The notes under the pieces are model-generated. The model saw only the letters and a list, made by a program, of their open reading frames with translations, was not told where the DNA came from and ran no database searches. Shown here piece by piece: positions 54,042 through 63,082 of a DNA stretch of 64,000 bases. The first letter of the stretch is position 1, and the number at the start of each line of letters is the position of its first letter. The DNA comes from Psychroserpens sp. (lineage in GTDB: Bacteria > Bacteroidota > Bacteroidia > Flavobacteriales > Flavobacteriaceae), in the NCBI GenBank assembly GCA_017643165.1, contig JAEPNY010000001.1, positions 682,001-746,000 on the forward strand. Reading direction: 5' to 3'. The position numbers and the translations under genes are program-made.

Positions 54042-55183
54042 TGGAGGGATTCAAACCAATCACACATTTTATTAAAGACTTATACAATACATCAGACTTT
54101 ATACCATTGCACGTTCCTAAATTTAATGGAAATGAGAAGGCGTATTTGGAAAACTGTATAGATACAACCTTTGTTTCTAGTGTTGGTGCATACGTTGACG
54201 AGTTTGAATTAAAAATCGCAGAAGTAACGAAAACACAAAAAGCGGTTGCAGTGGTCAATGGTACGGCTGGAATACAGGTCGCATTGCGGCTTGCAGGAGT
54301 TCAGGCTGGTGATGAAGTTTTAACACAAGCTTTAACCTTTGTAGCTACTGCCAATGCAATTTGCTATAATAATGCGTTCCCGGTATTTATTGATGTTGAT
54401 CTGGATACGATGGGACTTTCACCTAAAGCTGTTTCAGAATTTTTATCTGAACATGCAGAATTGAGAGAAGATGGTTGCTATAATCGATCTACAGGACGTA
54501 AAATAAGTGCTTGTTTGCCCATGCATACATTTGGGTTTCCAGTCCATTTAGATGAATTAATTGAGGTTTGTAAAACTTGGCAAATACCTGTGGTTGAAGA
54601 TGCTGCCGAGTCTTTAGGAAGTGTCTATAAAGGGAAACCAACTGGTAGCTATGGCGCATTAGGGGTATTTTCATTCAATGGTAATAAGATTGCAACTTCT
54701 GGTGGAGGAGGTGCTATAGTAAGTAATGATATTGCATTAGCAGAACTTGGGAAGTACTTGACGACTACTGCAAAAAAGCCACATACATATGAATATTTTC
54801 ATGATCAGTTAGGTTATAATTATAGAATGCCAAACATTAACGCTGCCTTAGCTTGTGCGCAATTAGAGCAGTTGGATGTATTTCTAAGTGAAAAGCGATC
54901 TATTGCATCGGCTTATGCAGACTTCTTTGCTTCGGAAGGCGTCAAGTTTAAAACCGAACTCCCAGAGACCAAAGCCAATTATTGGTTAATGTGTGTGGAA
55001 TTATCTGGCAAGGACGAAAGAGATGCCTTTTTAGATTACACGAATAAATCAGGCGTAATGACCAGACCAATATGGCAATTAATGTTCAGATTACCAATGT
55101 TTAAAGATTGTCAAACAGATAGTCAAAAAAATGCCATATTTTTAGAGGAACGAATTGTTAACATACCAAGTAGTGTCAGATAA
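54041..55183 (+). CDS. legC: PLP aminotransferase, LegC type
   Basis: LegC aminates the 4-keto sugar to a UDP-4-amino-4,6-dideoxy sugar using PLP and glutamate. The 380-aa DegT/DnrJ/EryC1 family protein has GTAGIQVALRLAGVQAGDEV (about 74-93), VVEDAAESLGS (Asp binding the PLP nitrogen) and GVFSFNGNKIATSGGGG, in which the Lys is the PLP Schiff base. Length is normal. It follows legB with a one-base overlap (TAATG) and its 3' end overlaps the acetyltransferase start. Confidence 0.88.
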   Translation: MEGFKPITHFIKDLYNTSDFIPLHVPKFNGNEKAYLENCIDTTFVSSVGAYVDEFELKIAEVTKTQKAVAVVNGTAGIQVALRLAGVQAGDEVLTQALTFVATANAICYNNAFPVFIDVDLDTMGLSPKAVSEFLSEHAELREDGCYNRSTGRKISACLPMHTFGFPVHLDELIEVCKTWQIPVVEDAAESLGSVYKGKPTGSYGALGVFSFNGNKIATSGGGGAIVSNDIALAELGKYLTTTAKKPHTYEYFHDQLGYNYRMPNINAALACAQLEQLDVFLSEKRSIASAYADFFASEGVKFKTELPETKANYWLMCVELSGKDERDAFLDYTNKSGVMTRPIWQLMFRLPMFKDCQTDSQKNAIFLEERIVNIPSSVR

Positions 55184-55796
55184 TAAAATTGTAATAATAG
55201 GATATTCCGGACATGGATTAGTCGTTGCAGATTCTGCCTTAAAAGGTCAATTGAATCTCAAATACTACACTGAAAAGGAAATCATGCCTGTTAATCCGTA
55301 TGAATTAGACTATTTAGGCTTTGAGAGCGACTCCTCATTTAGCGCCTGGTCAGAATCTTATGACTACATTCTAGGTATTGGTGATAATGCAATCAGATCT
55401 AAAGTAGCCAATATTGTTATTTCGAAAAGCAAGACCTTAGTCTCAGTTATTGATCCTTCATCAATAGTTTCGTCGTATGCTAAGATAGGTGTGGGTACTT
55501 ATATTGGTAAACGTACCGTAGTTAATACCATGGCTCAAATTGGTGAATACTGCATATTAAATTCTGGAAGTATCATAGAGCATGACTGCAGAATTTCAAA
55601 TGGTGTTCATGTTGCGCCTGGAGCTACCGTATTGGGGAATGTTAAAATCGGTGAGCAAACGTTTATCGGAGCCAATGCTGTAATCAAAGAGAATATTTCT
55701 ATAGGAAAACATGTTGTAGTTGGTGCTGGTGCTGTTGTGATAAAAGATATTCCAGATCATACGAGAGTTGCTGGTAATCCTGCTAAGACCATTTGA
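55173..55796 (+). CDS. Sugar O/N-acetyltransferase, NeuD/LegH-like
   Basis: The 207-aa protein has an N-terminal Rossmann-like half (KIVIIGYSGHGLVVAD) and a left-handed beta-helix of hexapeptide repeats (about 100-200: SYAKIGVGTYIGKRTVVNT, GVHVAPGATVLGNVKIGEQTFIGANAVI). Such NeuD/PglD-like enzymes acetylate the 4-amino group of the sugar before epimerisation. In this operon it fills the LegH step. I start it at GTG 55173, aligning MSDNKIVIIG with the family. The TTG at 55155 would extend deep into legC. Confidence 0.85.
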   Translation: MSDNKIVIIGYSGHGLVVADSALKGQLNLKYYTEKEIMPVNPYELDYLGFESDSSFSAWSESYDYILGIGDNAIRSKVANIVISKSKTLVSVIDPSSIVSSYAKIGVGTYIGKRTVVNTMAQIGEYCILNSGSIIEHDCRISNGVHVAPGATVLGNVKIGEQTFIGANAVIKENISIGKHVVVGAGAVVIKDIPDHTRVAGNPAKTI

Positions 55797-55797
55797 T

Positions 55798-56820
55798 ATG
55801 AGTAAAGTGATTATTATAGCCGAAGCTGGAGTTAATCATAATGGTGATTTAAATATAGCGAAACAACTTATTGATGTTGCAGCTGATGCTGGCGTAGATT
55901 ATGTAAAGTTTCAAACATTTAGAGCTGATACAATTGTTAGCCCTCAAGCAAAGAAGGCTGATTACCAATCTAAAAATACAGGAAATGAAGAACAGTCTCA
56001 GTATGATATGCTTAAAGCGCTTGAACTGAGTGAAGCTGATCATGAAGAGTTGATAGACTATTGTAAATCACGAGGTGTAGAGTTTCTTTCAAGTGCGTTT
56101 GATGTACAAGGCATAGAATACCTAAATGAATTGAATTTAGGGATATTTAAAATACCTAGTGGAGAGATTACCAATTATCCATATTTAAAAGCTATTGCAC
56201 TAACAGGTAAGCCCATTGTGCTTTCTACTGGAATGGCTGACATGAAAGACATCGAAGATGCACTTTTATTACTTGAAGAAAATGGAGTTAATAGAGATCA
56301 AATAACAGTATTGCATTGTAATACAGAATATCCAACACCAATGCATGATGTAAATCTTCATGCAATGAATACAATAAAAAATGCATTCGATGTCAAGGTT
56401 GGATATTCAGACCATACTTTAGGTATCGAAGTTTCTGTTGCCGCAGTAGCGCTAGGAGCGAAACTCATAGAAAAACATTTTACATTAGATCATAGCTTAC
56501 CAGGGCCAGATCATAAAGCTTCGCTAGAGCCAGATCAACTCAAGCATATGGTTTTAAGTATTAGAAATATTGAAGCTGCATTATCTGGTGATGGGATAAA
56601 GCGTCCCTCCGAAAGCGAAAAAAAGAATGTTGAAATAGCGCGAAAAAGTATTCATTTGGCTAAAGACCTCAAGAAAGGTACGATCATTCAAGAGTCGGAT
56701 ATTGTTCCATTACGACCAGGTGATGGTATTTCTGCAATGGAATGGAATACTATCATCGGAAAGGTTGTAATCCGAGATATGAATAAATTTGACAAACTAA
56801 ATTGGTCAGATATAACATGA
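55798..56820 (+). CDS. legI: Nonulosonic acid synthase (NeuB/LegI type)
   Basis: The enzyme condenses a 6-deoxy mannosamine derivative with phosphoenolpyruvate to give the nine-carbon acid. From ATG 55798 the 340-aa protein has the NeuB TIM barrel (IAEAGVNHNGDLNIAKQLI, VKFQTF, KIPSGEITN, LSTGMA, VGYSDHTLGIEVSVAAVALGAKLIEKHFTLD) and a C-terminal SAF antifreeze-like domain (about 280-340). NeuB, LegI and PseI share these motifs, so LegI is assigned from context. It follows the acetyltransferase by one base and overlaps legG by 4. Confidence 0.9.
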   Translation: MSKVIIIAEAGVNHNGDLNIAKQLIDVAADAGVDYVKFQTFRADTIVSPQAKKADYQSKNTGNEEQSQYDMLKALELSEADHEELIDYCKSRGVEFLSSAFDVQGIEYLNELNLGIFKIPSGEITNYPYLKAIALTGKPIVLSTGMADMKDIEDALLLLEENGVNRDQITVLHCNTEYPTPMHDVNLHAMNTIKNAFDVKVGYSDHTLGIEVSVAAVALGAKLIEKHFTLDHSLPGPDHKASLEPDQLKHMVLSIRNIEAALSGDGIKRPSESEKKNVEIARKSIHLAKDLKKGTIIQESDIVPLRPGDGISAMEWNTIIGKVVIRDMNKFDKLNWSDIT

Positions 56821-57917
56821 AGGTAGGTGTATTGACAAGTTCTCGTGCTGATTATGGTATTTATTTGCCATTACTTAATCTTTTGAAAAGCGATCCGTTT
56901 TTCAATTTGGAGATTATTGCTTTTGGAACACATTTGTCAACTATACATGGCTATACCGTGGACCTAATCAAAAATGACGGATTTCAGATTATTCACGAGA
57001 TCTCTAATTTAGTTTTAGATGATAGTGCGAAAGGAATTGCGACATCATATGGAAAAACATCCTCATTATTTGCTGAATTCTGGAATTCACATTCCTATGA
57101 TTTAGTCTTTTGTTTAGGCGATCGTTTTGAAATGAGTGCAGCAGTCCAAGCTAGTATTCCATTCGGAATTAAACTAGCTCACTTACATGGTGGTGAAACT
57201 ACTTTAGGAGCAATTGATAATATCTACCGCCATCAAATAACATTGGCATCTGAATTTCATTTTGTTGCTACTGAAGCTTTCAAATCAAAAGTAACGTCGT
57301 TAATTGGTAACTCAGAACATGTATACAATGTTGGAGCATTGAGTTTGGATGGTATTGAGCAATTTATGCCAAAACCTAAATCGGAGTTGTTGTCCGAATT
57401 TGAAATTCCAAACGCACCATTTGCTTTAGTAACATTTCACCCTGAAACGGTGGCAATAACTTCAAATGAAAATTATGCTCGCGAAATGAAGAAAGCTTTG
57501 AATCAACTTGCAGAGGAACTTAATATTGTCATCACGATGCCAAATGCAGACACCTTGGGCAGTGTTTTTCGTAAAGAAATTAATAACTTAAAAGCGGAAA
57601 AGCCAAATCATGTGTTTTTGGTGGAGAACTTTGGGAAGTATAATTATTTTTCTGCGATGAGTCATTCCGAATTATTAATAGGAAATACATCGAGTGGGAT
57701 AATTGAAGCCGCTTCTTTCGGTAAGTATGTCGTAAATGTTGGAGACAGACAGAAGGGTCGGGCACATGGTGATAATGTTTCTAATGTGCCATTTAATTCG
57801 AATGAGATATTAAATTGTGCAAAGCAATTATTGAATCAACCAGAATTCTCAGGTGACAATATTTATTATACAGCAGGAACAGCCTATCAGATCGTTAAAA
57901 TAATTAAAGACTTATGA
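56817..57917 (+). CDS. legG: Hydrolysing UDP-sugar 2-epimerase (NeuC/LegG type)
   Basis: LegG removes UDP and inverts C2 of the diacetamido sugar, producing the substrate of LegI. The 366-aa protein begins MKVGVLTSSRADYGIYLPLL, the NeuC/LegG start, and has LGDRFEM, HLHGGETTLGAIDNIYRHQITLAS and IGNTSSGIIEAASFGKYVVNVGDRQKGR (about 285-312). It starts at an ATGA junction with legI and overlaps the next gene in the same way. Its product presumably carries a 4-acetamido group added by the NeuD-like enzyme. Confidence 0.9.
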   Translation: MKVGVLTSSRADYGIYLPLLNLLKSDPFFNLEIIAFGTHLSTIHGYTVDLIKNDGFQIIHEISNLVLDDSAKGIATSYGKTSSLFAEFWNSHSYDLVFCLGDRFEMSAAVQASIPFGIKLAHLHGGETTLGAIDNIYRHQITLASEFHFVATEAFKSKVTSLIGNSEHVYNVGALSLDGIEQFMPKPKSELLSEFEIPNAPFALVTFHPETVAITSNENYAREMKKALNQLAEELNIVITMPNADTLGSVFRKEINNLKAEKPNHVFLVENFGKYNYFSAMSHSELLIGNTSSGIIEAASFGKYVVNVGDRQKGRAHGDNVSNVPFNSNEILNCAKQLLNQPEFSGDNIYYTAGTAYQIVKIIKDL

Positions 57918-58960
57918 TTCATTATACTGAACATTTAATAACAAGTGAAACACCAATACGCCAAGCACTAGAAAAGCTTAATGTATTGGCAAGTGATGCT
58001 ATAGTGTTTGTTGTGGATAATGAGCAAAAATTAAAAGGGTCTCTAACTGATGGTGACGTTCGACGTGGTCTACTGAAAGGAATTACGATTGATCAACCAG
58101 TTACAGAAATTATTCAACAGCATCCTCGTTTTATTCGAAAAGGGAGTCGCGATATTTATAAGATAATAGAGTATCGCAAACAAAATTTCAGAATATTGCC
58201 GGTCATAGATTCTGAAGATAGAGTCGTTAATATTGTAAATTTTCGTCATTTAAGATCCTACTTGCCAATAGATGCCGTAATCATGGCTGGAGGCAGAGGT
58301 GAACGCTTACGACCATTAACAGATAATACACCAAAGCCTTTATTGAAGATAGGAGATAAGTCAATTATGGAGCATAACGTTGATCGTCTTTCGTTATATG
58401 GTATTGATGATTTTTGGTTTTCAGTGAAATATTTAGGCGATCAAATCGAATCCTATTTTGGGGATGGTACAGAAAGTAACCGTTCAATTAAATACGTTTG
58501 GGAAGATGAACCGATGGGAACAATAGGTTCGGTTTCTAAAATTGACAATTTTGCTCATGAACACGTATTGGTCTCTAATTCTGATATACTAACTAATTTA
58601 GATTACGAAGCGTTCTACCTTGACTTTCTTGAAAAAGATGCTGACTTGGCTGTAGCAACGATTCCATATAATGTAAGTGTTCCTTATGCTGTACTAGAAA
58701 CCTCTAACGGTCACGTATTAAACTTTAAGGAAAAACCAACGTACACGTATTATTCAAATGGAGGAATTTATCTTATAAAACGTTCGGCATTACAGTTTAT
58801 ACCCAAGGAAAAGCACTTTAATGCAACCGATTTGATGGAGCGTTTGATACAGGAAGGTCTCAAGGTTATTTCTTATCCTTTAGTTGGTTACTGGTTAGAC
58901 GTAGGAAAGCATGAAGATTTTGAAAACGCGAAAAACGACATACATTCAATAAAGTTTTAA
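57914..58960 (+). CDS. ptmE: CBS-domain sugar-1-phosphate nucleotidyltransferase, PtmE-like
   Basis: The 348-aa protein has two CBS domains (about residues 5-115) and then a nucleotidyltransferase domain beginning AVIMAGGRGERLRPLTDNTPKPLLKIG. This architecture is that of Campylobacter jejuni PtmE, a glucosamine-1-phosphate guanylyltransferase that commits GDP-linked precursors to legionaminic acid. If so, the pathway here would run on GDP sugars, yet PtmA, PtmF and PgmL are not in the window. Another role for the nucleotide sugar cannot be excluded. Both flanking genes overlap or abut it (ATGA and one base). Confidence 0.8.
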   Translation: MIHYTEHLITSETPIRQALEKLNVLASDAIVFVVDNEQKLKGSLTDGDVRRGLLKGITIDQPVTEIIQQHPRFIRKGSRDIYKIIEYRKQNFRILPVIDSEDRVVNIVNFRHLRSYLPIDAVIMAGGRGERLRPLTDNTPKPLLKIGDKSIMEHNVDRLSLYGIDDFWFSVKYLGDQIESYFGDGTESNRSIKYVWEDEPMGTIGSVSKIDNFAHEHVLVSNSDILTNLDYEAFYLDFLEKDADLAVATIPYNVSVPYAVLETSNGHVLNFKEKPTYTYYSNGGIYLIKRSALQFIPKEKHFNATDLMERLIQEGLKVISYPLVGYWLDVGKHEDFENAKNDIHSIKF

Positions 58961-58961
58961 T

Positions 58962-59648
58962 TTGGATTCATTAGTAATCATACCAGCAAGAGCAGGTTCA
59001 AAAGGAGTACCTCGTAAAAATATTAAGTTACTTGATGGTAAGCCCTTAATTAAATATACCATAGATGCTGCTCTAGAGGTTTTTGATAGCAATCAAATCA
59101 TCGTGAGTACGGATTCACCTGATATTAAGCACGTCGCCGAGCAGTCTGGACTTGTTGTTCCCTTTTTAAGACCGGATCATCTAGCAACTGATAACGCCAG
59201 TTCACAGGATGTGATTATACATGCCATGAATTATTGTATTTCTAATTATGCGTATAAGCCGAATACAATAGTGTTATTGCAGCCAACCTCACCATTCCGA
59301 AAAGGTAAACATATAAAAGCAGCATTAGAATTATATGATCCATCTCTAGATATGGTGGTTTCTGTAAAGGAGACAGATGCTAATCCCTATTATGTGCTAT
59401 ATGAAGAAGACGAGGAAAAATTTTTGAGAAAATCAAAATCGAGTAATGCTAAGCGTCGACAAGATGTGCCTAAGGTGTGGGAATTGAATGGTGCGATTTA
59501 TATTATTAATCCAGAGTCCATTAAAACAAAGGAAATCGGTCAGTTCGACAAAGTTATCAAATATGAAATGGACAGCATGAGCTCTATCGACATCGATACA
59601 CCAATAGACTGGGAAATAGCCGAAATTATTTCTAAAAAAATATGGTAA
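58962..59648 (+). CDS. legF: CMP-nonulosonic acid synthetase (NeuA/LegF type)
   Basis: The enzyme activates the acid with CTP for transfer onto surface glycans or proteins. The 228-aa protein has the CMP-sialate synthetase start IPARAGSKGVPRKNIKLLDGKPLI, the STDS segment, LLQPTSPFR and the end SSIDIDTPIDWEIAE. The frame opens with TTG one base after the ptmE-like stop, and no ATG fits better. It is the last gene of the operon. The glycosyltransferase and flippase that would use CMP-legionaminate are not in the window. Confidence 0.88.
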   Translation: MDSLVIIPARAGSKGVPRKNIKLLDGKPLIKYTIDAALEVFDSNQIIVSTDSPDIKHVAEQSGLVVPFLRPDHLATDNASSQDVIIHAMNYCISNYAYKPNTIVLLQPTSPFRKGKHIKAALELYDPSLDMVVSVKETDANPYYVLYEEDEEKFLRKSKSSNAKRRQDVPKVWELNGAIYIINPESIKTKEIGQFDKVIKYEMDSMSSIDIDTPIDWEIAEIISKKIW

Positions 59649-59655
59649 CCTGCTT

Positions 59656-60318
59656 TTAGCTATTAGCAACAGCTTTTAAATGCTTGATGGTCTCTGGTTG
59701 ATTATCACTTTTAAAAATATAACTTCCTGCTACCAACACGTCTGCACCAGCATCTACCAATGCTTTTGCATTCTTATCTGTGACTCCACCATCTATTTCG
59801 ATGCGCGTATTTAAACCTTGAGCATTTGCCATTTCACGAAGTTTTTTAACACGATTATAGGTCATGTCTTCAAATTTTTGACCGCCAAAACCAGGGTTAA
59901 TCGACATTAATAATACCATATAGCACTTTGGTAAAATGTCTTCTAGGACGCTAACAGGAGTTGTAAGGTTTAAAACTACACCAGCTTTGCAGCCAACATT
60001 TTCAATTTGAGTTAATGTTCTGTGTAAGTGCACAGTTGATTCGTGATGTACGGTAATAATATCTGCACCAACTTTTGCAAATTCTTCAATGTAACGCTCA
60101 GGTTTTTCAATCATTAAATGAACGTCTAATGGTTTGGTTGCATGTTTTTTGATCGCTTGAATTACAGGCATTCCGTATGAAATATTTGGGACGAAATGAC
60201 CATCCATTACATCGATATGAAACCAATCAGCATCACTGTTATTTACCATTTCTACATCGCGTTGAAGATTCCCAAAATCGGCAGCTAACATCGAAGGAGC
60301 GATTAAGCAATTACTCAT
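59656..60318 (-). CDS. rpe: Ribulose-phosphate 3-epimerase
   Basis: Rpe interconverts ribulose-5-phosphate and xylulose-5-phosphate in the pentose phosphate pathway. The 220-aa TIM barrel has the family motifs APSMLAADFGNL, DWFHIDVMDGHFVPNISYG, LDVHLMIEKPERYI, MSINPGFGGQKF and EIDGGVTDKNA near the end. Its ATG overlaps the stop of the BLUF gene (4 bases), so the photoreceptor and the enzyme are translationally coupled. It converges on legF with only 7 bases between. Confidence 0.95.
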   Translation of the reverse strand: MSNCLIAPSMLAADFGNLQRDVEMVNNSDADWFHIDVMDGHFVPNISYGMPVIQAIKKHATKPLDVHLMIEKPERYIEEFAKVGADIITVHHESTVHLHRTLTQIENVGCKAGVVLNLTTPVSVLEDILPKCYMVLLMSINPGFGGQKFEDMTYNRVKKLREMANAQGLNTRIEIDGGVTDKNAKALVDAGADVLVAGSYIFKSDNQPETIKHLKAVANS

Positions 60319-60725
60319 GAATTTTGTTTTAAAAAGTTTGTAGTTAATTCAATTAAACCATCAGCAGGAATATATTCTGCGTTTTTGATCCATTTAAAGT
60401 ACAAATATAACTTTTTCAAATCTGCAAACTTCTGAAAAACTTCAAATTCTCCACTATTATAATCATCAAAAATGCGATCATCTATTGTGGTGTCTAATAA
60501 CTTAATGACGCCAGTATGTCTGGAGTCTACTTTTATTTTAGCGTAAAGGTTTTCAACACTTGATCTTTCACCTTCCAAAATTTGAAAAAAGTGTTTATTT
60601 CTTATGATCAAAATACCCGTAATATTATGCCGTTTATTATTCTTGTTTACTGAGGTAATGAGGTCGTCAATAATATTACGATCAAGGTGTTGGGCAAAAT
60701 TGCTTATGTAGCAGATGGCTCTCAC
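60315..60725 (-). CDS. BLUF-domain blue-light photoreceptor
   Basis: BLUF proteins bind FAD and change hydrogen bonding on blue light. The 136-aa protein is essentially one BLUF domain plus short C-terminal helices. The three key residues are present with the spacing of cyanobacterial PixD: Tyr6 (AICYISN), Asn30 (KNNKRHNITG) and Gln48 (FFQILEG), each exactly two positions lower than in PixD (Tyr8, Asn32, Gln50). DSRH and RIFDDYNSGEF follow, with Tyr where many have Trp. It should act through a partner protein. The gene is coupled to rpe by an ATGA junction. Confidence 0.88.
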   Translation of the reverse strand: MRAICYISNFAQHLDRNIIDDLITSVNKNNKRHNITGILIIRNKHFFQILEGERSSVENLYAKIKVDSRHTGVIKLLDTTIDDRIFDDYNSGEFEVFQKFADLKKLYLYFKWIKNAEYIPADGLIELTTNFLKQNS

Positions 60726-60762
60726 AATGCTTAATTAATAGGGTCTATGTTTCCTAAGATAC

Positions 60763-60798
60763 AAAAAAAATGAACCCAGAGTAATCAGCTCTGGGTTC
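60763..60798 (-). terminator. Terminator of rpoD
   Basis: On the minus strand a perfect 10-bp stem (60798-60789 with 60781-60772, 7-base loop) is followed by a run of eight T. It lies 79 bases past the rpoD stop and directly before the BLUF gene. Confidence 0.85.
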
Positions 60799-60876
60799 TT
60801 TCATCAATCAAAAAACGAACAGTTATGTGTAACTGTCTGTTACCGTAATTTAGTCGTAACTATATGATTATAATTA

Positions 60877-61740
60877 CTATCCTAAATATGTTTTCAATAT
60901 TTTACTTCGCGATGTATGTTTTAATCTACGTATCGCTTTTTCTTTTATTTGTCTTACACGTTCACGCGTTAAATCAAATGTTTCACCGATCTCTTCAAGC
61001 GTCATCGGATGTTGATTTCCAAGCCCGAAATATAAACGAATAACATCTGCTTCACGCGGTGTCAACGTTTCTAAAGCGCGTTCAATTTCAGTACGCAACG
61101 ACTCATGTAAAAGATCCTTATCTGGATTTGGTGATTCTCCACTTCGTAAGACATCATACAAGTTAGAATCTTCACCTTCAACCAAAGGCGCATCCATAGA
61201 TACATGACGACCAGAATTTTTCATTGACTCTTTAACATCGTTAATAGTCATATCCAATTCTTTCGCAATTTCTTCAGCACTAGGCGGACGTTCATGACTT
61301 TGCTCTAGGAACGCGAAGGTCTTATTAATTTTATTAATAGAACCAATTTTATTCAAAGGTAAACGAACAATACGAGACTGCTCTGCCAATGCTTGTAGAA
61401 TCGATTGACGAATCCACCATACTGCATACGAAATGAACTTGAAACCACGAGTCTCATCAAAACGTTGTGCTGCTTTTATTAATCCAAGATTACCTTCATT
61501 GATCAAATCTGGTAAAGTTAATCCTTGATTTTGATATTGTTTTGCAACAGAAACTACGAAACGTAAATTTGCTTTAGTTAATTTCTCTAAAGCTATTTGA
61601 TCACCTGCTTTAATGCGTTGAGCTAATTCAACTTCCTCATCAGCAGTGATCAAATCTACCTTTCCAATTTCCTGTAAATATTTATCTAACGAAGCAGTTT
61701 CTCTATTCGTTACCTGCTTTGTAATTTTTAGTTGTCTCAT
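60877..61740 (-). CDS. rpoD: Primary RNA polymerase sigma factor
   Basis: The 287-aa sigma-70 is the short Bacteroidota housekeeping type without region 1.1. Region 1.2 ([30 protein letters not shown]), region 2 ([56 protein letters not shown]), region 3 and the region 4 helix-turn-helix ([28 protein letters not shown]) are all visible (segments joined here only as names of regions). It recognises TTTG-N19-TAnnTTTG promoters such as those found in this window. A 79-base gap and a terminator separate it from the next gene. Confidence 0.95.
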   Translation of the reverse strand: MRQLKITKQVTNRETASLDKYLQEIGKVDLITADEEVELAQRIKAGDQIALEKLTKANLRFVVSVAKQYQNQGLTLPDLINEGNLGLIKAAQRFDETRGFKFISYAVWWIRQSILQALAEQSRIVRLPLNKIGSINKINKTFAFLEQSHERPPSAEEIAKELDMTINDVKESMKNSGRHVSMDAPLVEGEDSNLYDVLRSGESPNPDKDLLHESLRTEIERALETLTPREADVIRLYFGLGNQHPMTLEEIGETFDLTRERVRQIKEKAIRRLKHTSRSKILKTYLG

Positions 61741-61891
61741 TTAAAAAATTTCCTTTAAAATTTGGGTAATGATAATACGCTATATAATTATACGTACGAA
61801 GTACTAAAAATGTTACAGTAAAGATATAATATTTTTATAAATCCTTTAATTGGCTGGCTTTAAACCATATAAGTAAAAAGTGGTTCTGAAA

Positions 61892-62947
61892 TTAACAGGT
61901 AATAGTAGCTAAGGTAATTTCAATAATGTAATTAGTATCGTTATCTTCATCATAAATGCGAACATAAATTGACTGAGTTTCTGCTTCAATCAAATACACA
62001 TCTTCAGATGGTATGGCATTTAAATTATCTGTCACATCTTCTAATGTTTCATGATACGTTATTTCATAAGAGTCGTCTAGTTCTAGAGAATCGAAAATGC
62101 AAAAAGTGTAGTCATCTAGAATGTGTTCTGATGTACCGCTATCGAGTTCAGTTTCACATACTTCGAAAATGAAGTTTTTACAGTCTGCAAAATTTGGATC
62201 GCAACGTTGGTTTAAGACAAGTTCTCGTTCGCCATTGACTAATAGAAGCGAGTTTTCATCAATATATTGAACGGTCCAATCATAATTAAAAAATTCAGTT
62301 ATCTCAATGTCATCAATTAAATTGATATTGAGATGAAGTTCATTTTCGATAATTAAAGGAGACCAGGATCCACTCAATAGAATGCCGTCTATATTTAAGG
62401 TTGTAAAACCATTAGATTCTTGGAAAATTCCTCCTAAGTAGGGGTTGTCAAAATTATAACTATATCCAATTTTCCAGACACAGTTTTGAATTAACTGATT
62501 GCATTCAAAAATTAACTCTTCGTTTAAGCAAAGATCTATAGCTGCTTTTAGTTCTTCTTTATTTTCTATGACGAGTTCTTCACCTGTATCCAAAGTACTT
62601 GTGATCGGAAAACTTACACTGATCGAATAATCAACTTCTAAATTTTCAAGTATATCACTGAATTGTTCATCATCAAGAACTAAGTTGGTTGATAAGAATT
62701 CATTTGTATTGTCAAAGACAAATATTGTGAGTGGATAAATAAAATCTATACATGCAATTGTTTTGTCTGGTCGTACATCATCACTGGTAATATCTTGTAA
62801 ATTTTTAAATAGGTCAGAATCAGAAGGAATGATTTCAGTTAATTCACCATTCGGGTTGTTGCCCAAGTTATCATCTTCGTCATATGCACATGATGCTAAA
62901 GTCAGAACAAATAATAGGAAGAAAAATTGAAAAATAGAAGATTTCAT
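61892..62947 (-). CDS. Cysteine-containing lipoprotein of unknown function
   Basis: The 351-aa protein has a lipoprotein signal (FVLTLASC, Cys20) and acidic residues just after it (AYDEDDN). The rest is beta-rich and very acidic, with several cysteines that could form disulfides (CIDF, CLNEELIFECNQLIQNC, CDPNFADC, CETE). No known domain was recognised. It is probably outer-membrane anchored. It stands alone between rpoD and pnp. Secreted acidic lipoproteins of this kind are common and poorly known in the group. Confidence 0.75.
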   Translation of the reverse strand: MKSSIFQFFFLLFVLTLASCAYDEDDNLGNNPNGELTEIIPSDSDLFKNLQDITSDDVRPDKTIACIDFIYPLTIFVFDNTNEFLSTNLVLDDEQFSDILENLEVDYSISVSFPITSTLDTGEELVIENKEELKAAIDLCLNEELIFECNQLIQNCVWKIGYSYNFDNPYLGGIFQESNGFTTLNIDGILLSGSWSPLIIENELHLNINLIDDIEITEFFNYDWTVQYIDENSLLLVNGERELVLNQRCDPNFADCKNFIFEVCETELDSGTSEHILDDYTFCIFDSLELDDSYEITYHETLEDVTDNLNAIPSEDVYLIEAETQSIYVRIYDEDNDTNYIIEITLATITC

Positions 62948-63032
62948 AATAGCTGTTTATTGATAGATACTGAATTAAGTTAAAGGTTGCGTTTGTCATC
63001 TTACATTTTCATGATCACAGAAATGATATTAT

Positions 63033-63062
63033 AAAAAAAACCCATCACAAAGCGATGGGTTT
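63033..63062 (-). terminator. Terminator of pnp
   Basis: On the minus strand a 9-bp stem (63062-63054 with 63046-63038, 7-base loop) is followed by a run of T. It lies about 20 bases beyond the pnp stop. Confidence 0.8.
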
Positions 63063-63082
63063 CTATTATACTAAGCGATCTT

